9,887 nucleotides of DNA, taken from positions 1 to 9,887 of the forward strand of contig CAZWBW010000101.1 in assembly GCA_964632355.1 (NCBI GenBank), in the 5' to 3' direction. Below the pieces are notes generated by a model, which was not told the origin of the DNA, searched no databases, and saw only the letters and a program-made list of their open reading frames with translations. A program made the translations under genes and the position numbers. Positions 6,752-9,887 of the stretch are shown here, piece by piece. Source of the stretch: JALOAP01 sp964632355. Its GTDB lineage: Bacteria > Chloroflexota > Dehalococcoidia > Tepidiformales > Tepidiformaceae. Numbering within the stretch: position 1 is the first letter of the stretch; the number at the start of each line of letters is the position of its first letter.

Positions 6752-9887
<3,136 letters not shown>

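Overview
The window is high-GC bacterial DNA with strong C/G third positions. It holds six protein-coding genes in alternating orientation, and the last one runs off the right edge. A transcription-attenuating T-box leader in front of a type-2 isoleucyl-tRNA synthetase, the high GC, and intergenic arrays of degenerate 7-bp repeats fit a Chloroflexota-like bacterium (Dehalococcoidia/Tepidiforma-like). This placement is an inference from style and remembered family relatives, not from a search.

Layout: glyA (serine hydroxymethyltransferase, 142-1404, +) ends in a strong intrinsic terminator. It converges on a minus-strand pair: a TesB-like thioesterase (2090-2914) followed by a small SnoaL/NTF2-fold protein (1644-2030). 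The thioesterase diverges from a plus-strand alkyl sulfatase of the SdsA1/YjcS type (3104-4931). The sulfatase's ideal ribosome-binding site and start codon are in a different frame from the rest of the protein, because of one extra C near 3163-3164. The sulfatase converges on a minus-strand lipoprotein with an endonuclease/exonuclease/phosphatase (EEP) fold (5173-6204). That lipoprotein diverges from ileS (6752 to beyond 9887). ileS carries a consensus-like promoter, a long T-box leader (about 6246-6640) and a classical antiterminator/terminator switch.

The two housekeeping genes (glyA, ileS) bracket accessory genes. The two convergent gaps (1405-1643 and 4932-5172) hold inverted copies of one composite repeat: a REP-like CTCTCCCGC segment, a conserved core of about 38 bp and a heptad array, in the same internal order. 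These copies flank the SnoaL-thioesterase-sulfatase block. The same heptad family also sits inside the ileS T-box leader as two complementary arms that could form an 18-bp helix.

The points most worth a second look are: the heptad arms inside a riboswitch; the GxHH form of the HIGH signature in IleRS, a form linked to mupirocin hyper-resistance; the single-base frameshift at the sulfatase N-terminus; and the missing GDFN catalytic motif in the EEP lipoprotein. I see no wholly new defence or mobile system here.
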